Below, in pieces: positions 32,869 through 41,326 of a stretch of 64,000 bases of DNA. The translations under genes were made by a program, and so were the position numbers. How positions within the stretch are numbered: the stretch's first letter is position 1; every line of letters starts with the position of its first letter. The notes beneath the pieces were generated by a model. That model ran no database searches. It saw nothing but the letters and a program-made list of their open reading frames with translations, and was not told the origin of the DNA. Source of the stretch: Nakamurella sp040546275 (GTDB lineage Bacteria > Actinomycetota > Actinomycetes > Mycobacteriales > Nakamurellaceae); assembly GCF_040546275.1 (NCBI RefSeq), contig NZ_JBEPNO010000012.1:1-64000 (forward strand). The letters run 5' to 3'.

Positions 32869-33009
32869 ACTCTGTCGCTCGATGATGCTGGGTGATCTCG
32901 GCTTGCTGGATTATTCATCACGAACCTGACGTCGCCGAGGTCGGACGGCCGCCGTCCAGCCGTCGGGCGCGGTGACGCTCACCACGGCACGAGCGGATAT
33001 CGTCGGGCG

Positions 33010-34236
33010 ATGCCCTATGACGTCAAGGTTCTCCGCTCGCATTTTCCCGCCCTCACCCAGGGAGCTGCGCATTTCGACGGCCCCGGCGGTTCCCAGGTAC
33101 CGGACGCCGTCGGCGAGGCGATGAGCGCCACCATCACCGCAGCGATCGCGAACCGTGGACGGGTGACCGCAGCGGAGCGCTTTGCCGACGAGGTGGTGCT
33201 CGGTGCGCGGGCAGCGATGGCCGACCTGCTCGGCGCTGATCCCGGCGGCATCGTCTTCGGCCGCAGCATGACGTCGCTGACCTTCGACTTCGCCCGCACG
33301 CTGGCCAAGACCTGGGCGCCCGGCGACGAGGTGGTGGTGACCAGGCTCGACCATGATGCGAACATCCGGCCATGGGTGCTGGCCGCGAAGGCCGTCGGCG
33401 CCGTCATCCGGTGGGCCGAGTTCGACCCCGGGACGGGCGAGCTGCCGGTCGAGAACGTCGAGCGGCTGCTGACCGCGCGGACCAGACTCGTTGCGGTGAC
33501 GGCGGCCTCGAACCTGATCGGGACGGAGCCCGACATCGCGGCCATTGCCGCCGTCGTCCACGGCGCCGGCGCCCTGTTCTTCGTCGACGGAGTGCACTTC
33601 ACCGCCCACGCCCCGGTGGACGTCGCCGACATGGGCGCCGACTTCTACGTCTGCTCGCCGTACAAGTTCCTCGGCCCGCACTGCGGGGTGCTTGCCTCGT
33701 CACCGGAGTTGCTGGAGCGGCTCCAGCCGGACAAGTTGCTGCCGTCCTCCGAGCAGGTGCCGGAGCGCTACGAACTCGGTACCCTGCCGTACGAGATGCT
33801 GGCCGGAACCACTGCGGCCGTTGACTTCCTCGCCGGACTCGGAACGTTGGTCGATCCCGACTACCTGAAGCCGGCCGATCGACGAGCAGCGCTGCTGTCG
33901 TCCATGGGCAAGGCGCAGGCCTACGAGGACGCGCTGCGGGCAGATCTGGAGAAGGAACTGGCCGCACTGCCCGGCGTCACTCTGCGGAGCCGCGCGACGC
34001 ACCGCACACCGACGTTGCTGATGACGTTCGACGGACGGGACGCCGCGAATGCCCAGCGATTCCTGGCCGACCGCGGCGTCAACGCGCCGTCGGGATCGTT
34101 CTACGCCCTCGAGGCGTCTCGCTGGATGGGGCTCGGTGACGCCGGTGGCCTCCGCGTCGGCCTGGCGCCGTACTCCGACCGGGACGACTGCGACCGACTG
34201 GTCTCGGGTCTGCGGGAGTTCCTCGCCGCCGGCTGA
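33010..34236 (+). CDS. Class V PLP enzyme, cysteine desulfurase-like
   Basis: The product is 408 residues. The PLP Lys219 lies in VCSPYKFLGPHCGVL and the cofactor-binding Asp-x-His in FFVDGVHFTAHAPVD. The N-terminal FDGPGGSQVP opening and the LDHDANIRPW motif match the cysteine-desulfurase-like branch of class V aminotransferases. This branch differs from true NifS/IscS. No scaffold protein gene is nearby, so iron-sulfur assembly is unlikely. It may be a lyase or desulfurase acting on a pathway compound. It is divergent from scoAB. Confidence 0.82.
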   Translation: MPYDVKVLRSHFPALTQGAAHFDGPGGSQVPDAVGEAMSATITAAIANRGRVTAAERFADEVVLGARAAMADLLGADPGGIVFGRSMTSLTFDFARTLAKTWAPGDEVVVTRLDHDANIRPWVLAAKAVGAVIRWAEFDPGTGELPVENVERLLTARTRLVAVTAASNLIGTEPDIAAIAAVVHGAGALFFVDGVHFTAHAPVDVADMGADFYVCSPYKFLGPHCGVLASSPELLERLQPDKLLPSSEQVPERYELGTLPYEMLAGTTAAVDFLAGLGTLVDPDYLKPADRRAALLSSMGKAQAYEDALRADLEKELAALPGVTLRSRATHRTPTLLMTFDGRDAANAQRFLADRGVNAPSGSFYALEASRWMGLGDAGGLRVGLAPYSDRDDCDRLVSGLREFLAAG

Positions 34237-34300
34237 CCGATCCGCCGGCTGGACGATCCGCCGGTTGGACGAGCCGTGGCCCATCCAACCGGGGCGACCG

Positions 34301-35311
34301 TCAGCCCTGGTTGGAGAACGCCGCGTCGAAGGACGTGCTGGGCGCGGAGAACAGCTGCGAGCGGATGAACTTGATCGCTTCGGGTGCGCCGTGCAGGCGG
34401 TCCATCCCGGCGTCCTCCCACTCGATGGAGATCGGACCCTCGTAGCCGATGGTCGTCAGCATCCGGAAGCAGTCCTCCCAGTCGACGTCGCCGCGGCCGG
34501 TGGACACGAAGTCCCATCGACGACGGGGGTCGGCCCAGCCCAGGTGCGATCCGAGGATGCCGCGGCGCCCGTCCGGGATGCGGACCTTGGTGTCCTTGCA
34601 GTCGACGTGGTAGATCCGGTCCTTGAAGTCCCAGATGAACTGCACCGGATCGATGCCCTGCCAGACCATGTGGGATGGATCCCAGTTGATGCCGAAGGCC
34701 GGACGATGCCCGATCGCCTCGAGGGCGCGCTGGGTCGAGTAGTAGTCGTAGGCGATCTCGGACGGGTGGACCTCGTGGGCGAACCGAACCCCGACCTCGT
34801 CGAAGACATCCAGGATCGGATTCCAACGGTCGGCGAAGTCCTGGTAGCCGGCGTCGATCATCGACTGGGATGCCGGCGGGAACATGGCGATGTACTTCCA
34901 GATCGAGGACCCGGTAAAACCAATGACGGTCTTGACGCCCAGCCGCGCAGCGGTTCTCGCGCCATTCTTGACGGCTTCCGCCGCGCGCTGCCGGACCCCC
35001 TCCGGATCGCCGTCGCCCCACACCCCGCTGGACAGGATGCCCTGGTGGCGTGCATCGATCGGGTCGTCACAGACCGCCTGACCCTGCAGATGCACCGAGA
35101 TGGCGTAGACCTTCAGGCCGTACCGGTCCAGGATCTCGTGGCGGGACGCGATGTAGTCGTCGTCGACCGCGCCGCGCTCGACGTCCAGGTGGTCGCCCGA
35201 GCAGGCGATCTCCAAGCCGTCGTAGCCCCACCCGGATGCGAGCCTTGCCACCTCCTCGAACGGCAGGTCGGCCCACTGGCCGGTGAACAGGGTGATCGGA
35301 TGCGTGGTCAT
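34301..35311 (-). CDS. Sugar phosphate isomerase/epimerase-like TIM barrel
   Basis: The product is 336 residues from ATG 35311. An upstream in-frame start gives 24 more residues without homology. It is an AP-endonuclease-2-type TIM barrel with metal ligands expected in EVHPSE, NWDPSHM, HVDCKD and EWEDAGM. IolE/IolI, xylose-isomerase-like and 3-keto-sugar enzymes belong here. It is often found with Gfo/Idh and ThuA proteins, as at 28.3-30.1 kb, and probably isomerises or cleaves the oxidised sugar they produce. The start lacks an obvious ribosome binding site. Confidence 0.87.
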   Translation of the reverse strand: MTTHPITLFTGQWADLPFEEVARLASGWGYDGLEIACSGDHLDVERGAVDDDYIASRHEILDRYGLKVYAISVHLQGQAVCDDPIDARHQGILSSGVWGDGDPEGVRQRAAEAVKNGARTAARLGVKTVIGFTGSSIWKYIAMFPPASQSMIDAGYQDFADRWNPILDVFDEVGVRFAHEVHPSEIAYDYYSTQRALEAIGHRPAFGINWDPSHMVWQGIDPVQFIWDFKDRIYHVDCKDTKVRIPDGRRGILGSHLGWADPRRRWDFVSTGRGDVDWEDCFRMLTTIGYEGPISIEWEDAGMDRLHGAPEAIKFIRSQLFSAPSTSFDAAFSNQG

Positions 35312-35411
35312 GGAGGGCGACCCTACTCCGGGTGAACCGCTGCACCGCAGGGTGTCCGGTCCGTTGTCCCCATCGGCCCCCACGGTCTCCCACGACGGCG
35401 TCCGGGTGTGC

Positions 35412-35912
35412 TCAGGGGGTCGAGAGCAACGTCCGACCTGCGGTTTCCCATGCCTGCATACCGCCGTGCAGTTCGACGACGTGGTGATACCCGAGCGAGG
35501 CGAGGGTGACCGCCGCGATCGCGCTCATCGACCCGGTCCGGCAGTAGATGGCCAGTTCGGTGTTGTGATCAGCGGGTAGCTTTGCGGCTTGCTCGGCGAT
35601 CTCGTCGTACGGGATCGTGTCGTCGGTGCCGGCGATCCTGCCTTCGAACGGGATGTGCACGTCGATGGTGACCGTGCCGGGTGCCGCGATGGCCGCAGCG
35701 AAGCGTGCCGGATCGACCAGGGTGCTCACCGGGGCACCGGTCGTGGCAGCAGCGGACATCGGCGTTCCCATCGCGTCGGTCGCGGTGGTCGCCCTGGTGA
35801 CGCCCGTGCTGAGAGCCGTGCTGCCGACCGACGCAGGAGTCGGAGCCCCGGCCGAGCATCCGCTGGCAACCAGGAGCAACAGCACCGCGAGAATTCCGAT
35901 GTGACGACGCAT
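35412..35912 (-). CDS. Rhodanese-domain lipoprotein
   Basis: The product is 166 residues. The signal MRRHIGILAVLLLLVASGC ends in a lipobox cysteine (Cys19), so it is exported and lipid-anchored. A Ser/Thr/Ala linker is followed by one rhodanese domain (about 60-166). Its six-residue active loop, CRTGSM, carries catalytic Cys124 in IYCRTGS. A sulfur- or arsenate-related function outside the membrane is possible. It is divergent from the NUDIX gene (52-base gap). The start is fixed by the signal peptide rather than by a ribosome binding site. Confidence 0.87.
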   Translation of the reverse strand: MRRHIGILAVLLLLVASGCSAGAPTPASVGSTALSTGVTRATTATDAMGTPMSAAATTGAPVSTLVDPARFAAAIAAPGTVTIDVHIPFEGRIAGTDDTIPYDEIAEQAAKLPADHNTELAIYCRTGSMSAIAAVTLASLGYHHVVELHGGMQAWETAGRTLLSTP

Positions 35913-35964
35913 GGTTTCAACGTACGTGCTGGTGGGCCCCGCCGGCGTTGATGTCAGAATGGGC

Positions 35965-36459
35965 ATGTGGAGCCACGGTGAGGACGTGAGGACGAGCGCA
36001 GGTCTGCTGCTGTACCGCCCGTCATCGGCCGGGGACGTCGAAGTTCTCCTGGTGCACATGGGTGGCCCGTTCTGGGCGAAGAAGGACGCCGCGGCCTGGT
36101 CCGTTCCGAAGGGCGAGCACTCGCAGGGCGAGGAACCGCTGACCGCCGCCATCCGGGAGTTCACGGAGGAACTCGGAGCGCCGCCGCCGCCGGGTAAGGA
36201 TCTGGACCTCGGCTCGCTGCGGCAGTCGTCGGCGAAGACCGTGACCGTCTTCGCGCGCCAGGGGGACTTCGACGCCGACTCCATCACCAGCAACATGATC
36301 GAGATCCCCTGGCCACCCCGCTCCGGCCGCACCCTGCTGATCCCCGAGGTCGACCGCGCGCAGTGGTGCACGATCGACGACGCAAGGGTCAAGCTCGTCA
36401 AGGGGCAGGTGCCGTTCCTGGATCTGCTGGTGCAGCGGACGGGTCGGGCGGGTTCATGA
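35965..36459 (+). CDS. NUDIX hydrolase
   Basis: The product is about 164 residues. The NUDIX box (G-x5-E-x7-REFTEELG) is complete at about residues 49-71, so metal-dependent hydrolysis of a nucleoside diphosphate-linked compound is expected. Domain homology begins at RTSAGLLLYR; ATG 35959, ATG 35965 or GTG 35986 could be the start and none has a clear ribosome binding site. Its stop overlaps the ATG of the MFS transporter gene by four bases. Confidence 0.85.
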   Translation: MWSHGEDVRTSAGLLLYRPSSAGDVEVLLVHMGGPFWAKKDAAAWSVPKGEHSQGEEPLTAAIREFTEELGAPPPPGKDLDLGSLRQSSAKTVTVFARQGDFDADSITSNMIEIPWPPRSGRTLLIPEVDRAQWCTIDDARVKLVKGQVPFLDLLVQRTGRAGS

Positions 36460-37751
36460 CCAGGGGCAAGGTTCTCGGTGTCCATCCGGCGGTCCTCGTC
36501 GCCGCCGTGGCGTTCATCGCCTTGCTGGGGGCGGCCGGGTTCCGGGCGGCACCCAGCGTCTTGATGATCCCGCTGCAGGAGGAGTTCGGGTGGTCGAGAT
36601 CCCTGCTGTCGGTGGCGGTCGGCGTCAACCTGGTGCTGTTCGGCCTGACGGCCCCGTTTGCCGCGGCCCTGATGGATCGGTTCGGTATTCGCCGAGTTGT
36701 CTCCTGCGCGCTGATCCTGGTGGCCGCGGGTAGCGGTCTCACGGTGTTCGTGCGCCACCAGTGGGAGTTGATCCTGTGCTGGGGTGTGCTGGTGGGCCTC
36801 GGGACCGGCTCGATGGCACTGGTTTTCGCGGCCACCATCGCAGAGCGCTGGTTCGTCCGGCGCCGCGGGCTGGTGATGGGGATCCTGACGGCCGGTAGCG
36901 CCACCGGCCAATTGATCTTCCTGCCGATCCTGGCCGCGGTCACCGTCAACGGAAGCTGGCGCCTGGCTTCGCTGATCATCGCCGCGGCCGCCCTGGCGGT
37001 GGTGCCGCTGGTGCTGATCTTCCTGCACAACCATCCGGCAGACCGGGGCGTCACCGCGTTCGGTGCCCCTCCGCCGGTCGACGGGGCCGTCGAGAAGCCC
37101 GCGCCGGTCACGGGTTCAGCCCGGCGCGCACTGAAAGTGTTCGGGATGGCCTCGCACCATCGAACCTTCTGGGCGCTGATCGCCGGGTTCGCGATCTGCG
37201 GCGCCACCACCAACGGTCTGATCGGAACCCACTTCATCCCGGCCGCCCACGACCATGGACTGGGCGAGACCACCGCAGCCGGACTCCTTGCGGTCGTTGG
37301 CATCTTCGACATCGTCGGGACCATCGGATCCGGCTACCTGACCGATCGCGTTGATCCGCGCCTCCTGCTGGCGGTCTACTACGCGTTGCGCGGCGTTGGC
37401 CTGATGATGCTGCCCGGTCTGCTCTCGGACCAGATCCACCCGAGCATCGTCGCTTTCGTCATCGTGTACGGGCTCGACTGGGTGGCCACCGTTCCGCCGA
37501 CGGTTGCGCTGTGCCGCCAGGCTTTCGGGGACCAGGGCAACATCGTCTTCGGGTGGGTCTTCGCCTCGCACCAGGTCGGTGCAGCGCTGGCCTCGGTGGC
37601 GGCCGGCGTCATCCGCGATGAGAGCGGCGCTTACACGATCGCCTGGTTCGGTGCGGCCGGCATGTGCCTGGTAGCAGCGCTGGTGTCCTTCCAGATTCGC
37701 AAGCTGCCGACCGAGATGGCCGCCCCGACCCCGGATCCGGCGTCGGTCTGA
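36456..37751 (+). CDS. Major facilitator superfamily transporter
   Basis: The product is 431 residues with about twelve membrane segments. The loop 2-3 motif is seen as AALMDRFGIRRVV and the equivalent second-half loop as GYLTDRVDPRLLL. Twin halves are separated by a cytoplasmic loop near residues 200-225. It resembles OFA/monocarboxylate-type members, suggesting uptake or release of an organic acid. The ATG overlaps the stop of the NUDIX gene. It converges on fbiC with a tandem repeat in between. Confidence 0.88.
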   Translation: MTRGKVLGVHPAVLVAAVAFIALLGAAGFRAAPSVLMIPLQEEFGWSRSLLSVAVGVNLVLFGLTAPFAAALMDRFGIRRVVSCALILVAAGSGLTVFVRHQWELILCWGVLVGLGTGSMALVFAATIAERWFVRRRGLVMGILTAGSATGQLIFLPILAAVTVNGSWRLASLIIAAAALAVVPLVLIFLHNHPADRGVTAFGAPPPVDGAVEKPAPVTGSARRALKVFGMASHHRTFWALIAGFAICGATTNGLIGTHFIPAAHDHGLGETTAAGLLAVVGIFDIVGTIGSGYLTDRVDPRLLLAVYYALRGVGLMMLPGLLSDQIHPSIVAFVIVYGLDWVATVPPTVALCRQAFGDQGNIVFGWVFASHQVGAALASVAAGVIRDESGAYTIAWFGAAGMCLVAALVSFQIRKLPTEMAAPTPDPASV

Positions 37752-37766
37752 GCCGTCGCCATCGCC

Positions 37767-37880
37767 GCCGGAACCACGGTCGGGAGCGGCCGGCATCCCC
37801 GCCGGAACCACGGTCGGGAGCGGCCGGCATCCCCGCCGGAACCACGGTCAGGACCGGCCGGAACCACGGTCAGGAGCGGC
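37767..37880. repeat. 34-base tandem repeats between convergent genes
   Basis: Units starting GCCGGAACCACGGTC begin at 37767, 37801 and 37835 (period 34), and a fourth, shortened unit begins at 37857. Each full unit has GCCGG and CCGGC arms able to pair, so the transcript could fold from either strand. The last copy runs into the 3' end of fbiC, whose stop is at 37870-37872. The array may act as a two-way terminator or simply be a slippage-prone minisatellite. Confidence 0.85.
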
Positions 37881-40569
37881 CCGCGAACAGCGGCAGCGAT
37901 CGGGCGCCGGCGGGCGCGGTGACGGCGGCGGGCATCGTCGCGGATGGCGAGGGCGACGCGGACGCCTTGGCGAGTCCGTCGAAAGCCTTGGCCGCCTGGT
38001 GCCTCTCGGCGTCGACAGGGCCATAGGTGGTGGTGCGCTGGACCACCGGCCGGCCGATCTCGGTGGTGATGCTCTCGATGTCGGCGACCGTCTTGTAGGA
38101 GCCGAACTCCGAACCGGCCATCCGCGAGATGGTCTCCTCCATCAGGGTTCCGCCGAGATCGTTGGCCCCGCCGCGCAACATCGCCCTTGTCCCCTCGACA
38201 CCGAGTTTCACCCAGGACGTCTGCACGTTGTCGATCGAGCCGTGCAGCATCAGTCGCGCCATCGCGTGGACCGCGCGGTTCTCGTCGTAGGTGGTACCCG
38301 CCCTGGCCAGCCCGGCCAGGTAGATCGGGGAGTTGGTGTGGATGAACGGCAGGGGCACGAACTCGGTGAAACCGCCGCTCTCGCCCTGCAACCGGCGCAG
38401 CAGAGCCAGATGGGCCACCCAGTGTTCCGGAGTGTCGACGTGCCCGTACATCATCGTCGACGAGGACGGGATGCCAAGTCGGTGCGCGGTGGTGACGACC
38501 TCGATCCACGCTGCCGTGGGCAGTTTGCCCTTGGTCAGCACCCAACGCACGTCGTCGTCGAGGATCTCGGCCGCCGTTCCCGGAATGCTGTCCAGACCCG
38601 CCTCTTTCGCGGCCGTGAGCCACTCGGCGATCGACAGGTTGGCGCGGGTGGCGCCGTTGACGACCTCCATGGGGGAGAAGGCGTGCACGTGCATCTGCGG
38701 AACCGCGGCCTTGATCGCCCTGACCAGGTCGAAGTAGGCGGTGCCGGGCAGCTCGGGATCGATGCCACCCTGCATGCAGACCTCGGTCGCGCCGAGATCC
38801 CAGGCGACCCTTGCCCTTTGCGCTACCTCATCGGTGGAGAGCGAGTAGGCGTCGGCATCCGTCCGGCGCTGTGCGAAAGCACAGAATCGGCAACCCGTGT
38901 AGCAGACGTTGGTGAAGTTGATGTTCCGGTTGACGACGTAGGTCACGGCGTCCCCGTTGACATCCGTCCTGACGGCGTCGGCGAGTGCGCAGACCGCGTC
39001 GAGCTCGGTGCCGGTGGCCGTCATCAGCGAGAGGGCGGCGGCGCCGTCGAGCGATCCGGGATCGCTCTCGGCGATCCGCAGTGCAGCCATCACGTCTGAT
39101 TCGAACTTGCGAGGTGCCCTGATCCGGGAGTGCAGTGATTCCCAGTCGCCGTAGACGTCCAGGAAGTCGGAGCGGCGATCGGCGGTGCGACCCTCGGTGT
39201 CGATGGAGGTGGCCAGATCCGTCCGGCCGGAAGACGTCAGGCCGCCGGGACCGTTCGGACCACCGGCGGGTTCCTCGGGGTCCTGCCAGGGGCGGCCGAC
39301 CGGGATGACGTCGGGGCGGGCGAGTCCCGTGACTGGATCCGCGAGCGCGTCGACGTGCGCGCGCAGCCGGGGGTCCAGCCAGGGTTCGCCGGCCTTGACG
39401 AACTCCGGGTAGATGGTCAGCCGCTCGGCGAGGGTGAAGCCGGCCTCGGCGGTCTTCTCGGTGAGATCCTCGATCTGGGGCCAGGGGCGCTCGGGGTTGA
39501 CGTGATCTGGAGTGAGTGGCGAAACCCCGCCCCAGTCGTCGATCCCGGCGGAAAGGACACGGGAGAACTGGTCCTCGATGAGGTTTGGCGGTGCCTGCAG
39601 ACGAACCGATGGCCCCAGTACAAGTCTGGCGACAGCCACCGTGGCGATCAGCTCGTCCATCTCCGCGTCCGGTCGCTTCGCCATGGCGGTGTCGGCCTTC
39701 GCCCGGAAGTTCTGGACGATGACCTCCTGGATGCCGCGATAGGCCCTCGACGTACGGCGGATGGCGAACAGCGACTCGACCCGGTCGGCGATGGTCTCGC
39801 CGATCCCGATGAGAATGCCGGTGGTGAAGGGGATCGACGAGCGACCGGCGTCCTCCAGGACGCGCAACCGGATCGCCGGATCCTTGTCGGGGGAACCGAA
39901 GTGCGCTCCCGACTTCTGCTCGAAGATCTCGCGGGAGGTGGTCTCGAGCATCATGCCCATCGACGGCGAGACCGGCTTGAGCCGCGCCATCTCCTGCCAG
40001 TCCATCACCCCGGGGTTGAGGTGGGGGAGCAGACCGGTGGACTCGAGCACGCGGATGGACAGCGCCCGGACATAGTCCAACGTCGAGGAATACCCGGCCT
40101 CGTCGAGCCAGGTCCTCGCTGCGTCCCACCGGTCCTCGGGTCGGTCTCCGAGGGTGAACAAGGCCTCCTTGCAGCCGAGAAGTCTTCCGGCCTCGGCGAT
40201 CTCCAGTACCTCGTCGACGGACAGGAATGGCGCCGGGACGCGGCCGGGAGTGGTGGCGAAGGTGCAGTAGTGGCAGCGGTCCCGGCAGAGCCGGGTCAGC
40301 GGGATGAAGACCTTCTTCGAATAGGTGATCACGCCCGGACGCCCGGCGGAGATCAGCCCCTGGTCCCGGACGCGGGCGGCGCTGCGGCAGAGATCGTCCA
40401 GGTCGGATCCCCTGGCCTGCAACAGCACTCCGGCTTCGACCTCGTCGAGGGCCACTCCGTCACGGGCCCGTCGGAGGGCTCGCCGCATGGCGCTGGCAGA
40501 GGGTGCCGGCTCGTCATGGCGGACTTCGGTGATGCGGACGGCAGCGGTGGGGTCGGGGAGATCGGTCAC
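37870..40569 (-). CDS. fbiC: FO synthase (fused CofG/CofH), coenzyme F420 biosynthesis
   Basis: The product is 899 residues. GTG 40569 is preceded by AAGGA, about 7 bases before the codon, and fits the family N-terminus. Two radical-SAM halves are visible. The CofG half has CRDRCHYC and the CofH half has CYTGCRFC, each a CxxxCxxC cluster motif. Together they build the deazaflavin FO from tyrosine and the flavin precursor 5-amino-6-ribitylaminouracil. The fused form is typical of actinobacteria. No other F420 gene is in the window. A 286-base gap separates it from the VKOR gene upstream. Confidence 0.95.
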   Translation of the reverse strand: MTDLPDPTAAVRITEVRHDEPAPSASAMRRALRRARDGVALDEVEAGVLLQARGSDLDDLCRSAARVRDQGLISAGRPGVITYSKKVFIPLTRLCRDRCHYCTFATTPGRVPAPFLSVDEVLEIAEAGRLLGCKEALFTLGDRPEDRWDAARTWLDEAGYSSTLDYVRALSIRVLESTGLLPHLNPGVMDWQEMARLKPVSPSMGMMLETTSREIFEQKSGAHFGSPDKDPAIRLRVLEDAGRSSIPFTTGILIGIGETIADRVESLFAIRRTSRAYRGIQEVIVQNFRAKADTAMAKRPDAEMDELIATVAVARLVLGPSVRLQAPPNLIEDQFSRVLSAGIDDWGGVSPLTPDHVNPERPWPQIEDLTEKTAEAGFTLAERLTIYPEFVKAGEPWLDPRLRAHVDALADPVTGLARPDVIPVGRPWQDPEEPAGGPNGPGGLTSSGRTDLATSIDTEGRTADRRSDFLDVYGDWESLHSRIRAPRKFESDVMAALRIAESDPGSLDGAAALSLMTATGTELDAVCALADAVRTDVNGDAVTYVVNRNINFTNVCYTGCRFCAFAQRRTDADAYSLSTDEVAQRARVAWDLGATEVCMQGGIDPELPGTAYFDLVRAIKAAVPQMHVHAFSPMEVVNGATRANLSIAEWLTAAKEAGLDSIPGTAAEILDDDVRWVLTKGKLPTAAWIEVVTTAHRLGIPSSSTMMYGHVDTPEHWVAHLALLRRLQGESGGFTEFVPLPFIHTNSPIYLAGLARAGTTYDENRAVHAMARLMLHGSIDNVQTSWVKLGVEGTRAMLRGGANDLGGTLMEETISRMAGSEFGSYKTVADIESITTEIGRPVVQRTTTYGPVDAERHQAAKAFDGLAKASASPSPSATMPAAVTAPAGARSLPLFAGRS

Positions 40570-40855
40570 GGGTGATCCTTTGGGCAGGAGTTCGGCTGGA
40601 TGCAGGTTCTGGCCGAACTCCTCGGCTGACGGCAGGTCGACTTCGACCGCCACCCACTCGACTCGCGGGGCCGACCCGTGTCCTACCGGTCCGACCCGTC
40701 GAAGGGACACCACGCTGGACTTGCCCTGCCGGGAGGATCTCCCGGACCGCGCCGATGTTCCGCACACCCCGTCACCGGAGTACCTCGACGACGATAGCCC
40801 TCCTGATGCCGGCCGCATCTGCCGGCCCGTCGGTCAGGACTCCGGTCTGGCGGAT

Positions 40856-41326
40856 TCAGGCCGGGTTTCGGTCGGATTCAACCGGGGTTCGGTCGGATTC
40901 CCGCCACCACAGGACGGTCCCCAGTAGCAGCAGGGTGACCACGTGAACCCCTGTGCACCACAGGCAGATGGCGTCGACCTTGAAGATCTCGACGTAGACC
41001 AGCCAGAGCACCATGACGGTGCCGACCACCACACCGACGAGACGCAGGACGCCCACCTCCCGGGTGAAGCGCGTGGGGGCGCAGAGCAGGGTCATGGCCA
41101 GGAAGAAGGCGAGACCGGCGACCGCCACCGGGACACCGGCGATCTCCGACCACTGACTGGTCGTGACCTTGAGGCAGTTGATCGCGCCGTTGTCGGAGCA
41201 GGCGAGGGTGGCAGAGTCGGTGAAGTGCTCGTACGTCAGGTAGGCCGAGATCAGCAGACCGACGAGGCAGAGGGCGAAGGAGGCCAGGGCCGGGGCCGAC
41301 CGGGTGACCGGCCTGGTGTCCGTCAT
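40856..41326 (-). CDS. Vitamin K epoxide reductase (VKOR) family membrane protein
   Basis: The product is 156 residues with four membrane helices. The active-site CxxC is seen as CLWC in the last helix. The loop cysteines are in LACSDNGAINC, as in mycobacterial VKOR, which re-oxidises extracytoplasmic thiol oxidases using menaquinone. Its ATG overlaps the stop of the thioredoxin-fold gene by four bases, matching a DsbB-like/DsbA-like pair. The C-terminus carries a short repeated ESDR motif that is probably not functional. Confidence 0.9.
   Translation of the reverse strand: MTDTRPVTRSAPALASFALCLVGLLISAYLTYEHFTDSATLACSDNGAINCLKVTTSQWSEIAGVPVAVAGLAFFLAMTLLCAPTRFTREVGVLRLVGVVVGTVMVLWLVYVEIFKVDAICLWCTGVHVVTLLLLGTVLWWRESDRTPVESDRNPA

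Noticed and set aside
33010..34236. Iron-sulfur cluster assembly cysteine desulfurase (IscS/SufS)
   Set aside because: The sequence belongs to the cysteine-desulfurase-like branch and no scaffold or suf/isc gene is adjacent.
36098..36175. Inactive NUDIX remnant
   Set aside because: The box G-x5-E-x7-RE-x2-EE-x-G is complete, so the protein at 35965 is treated as active.
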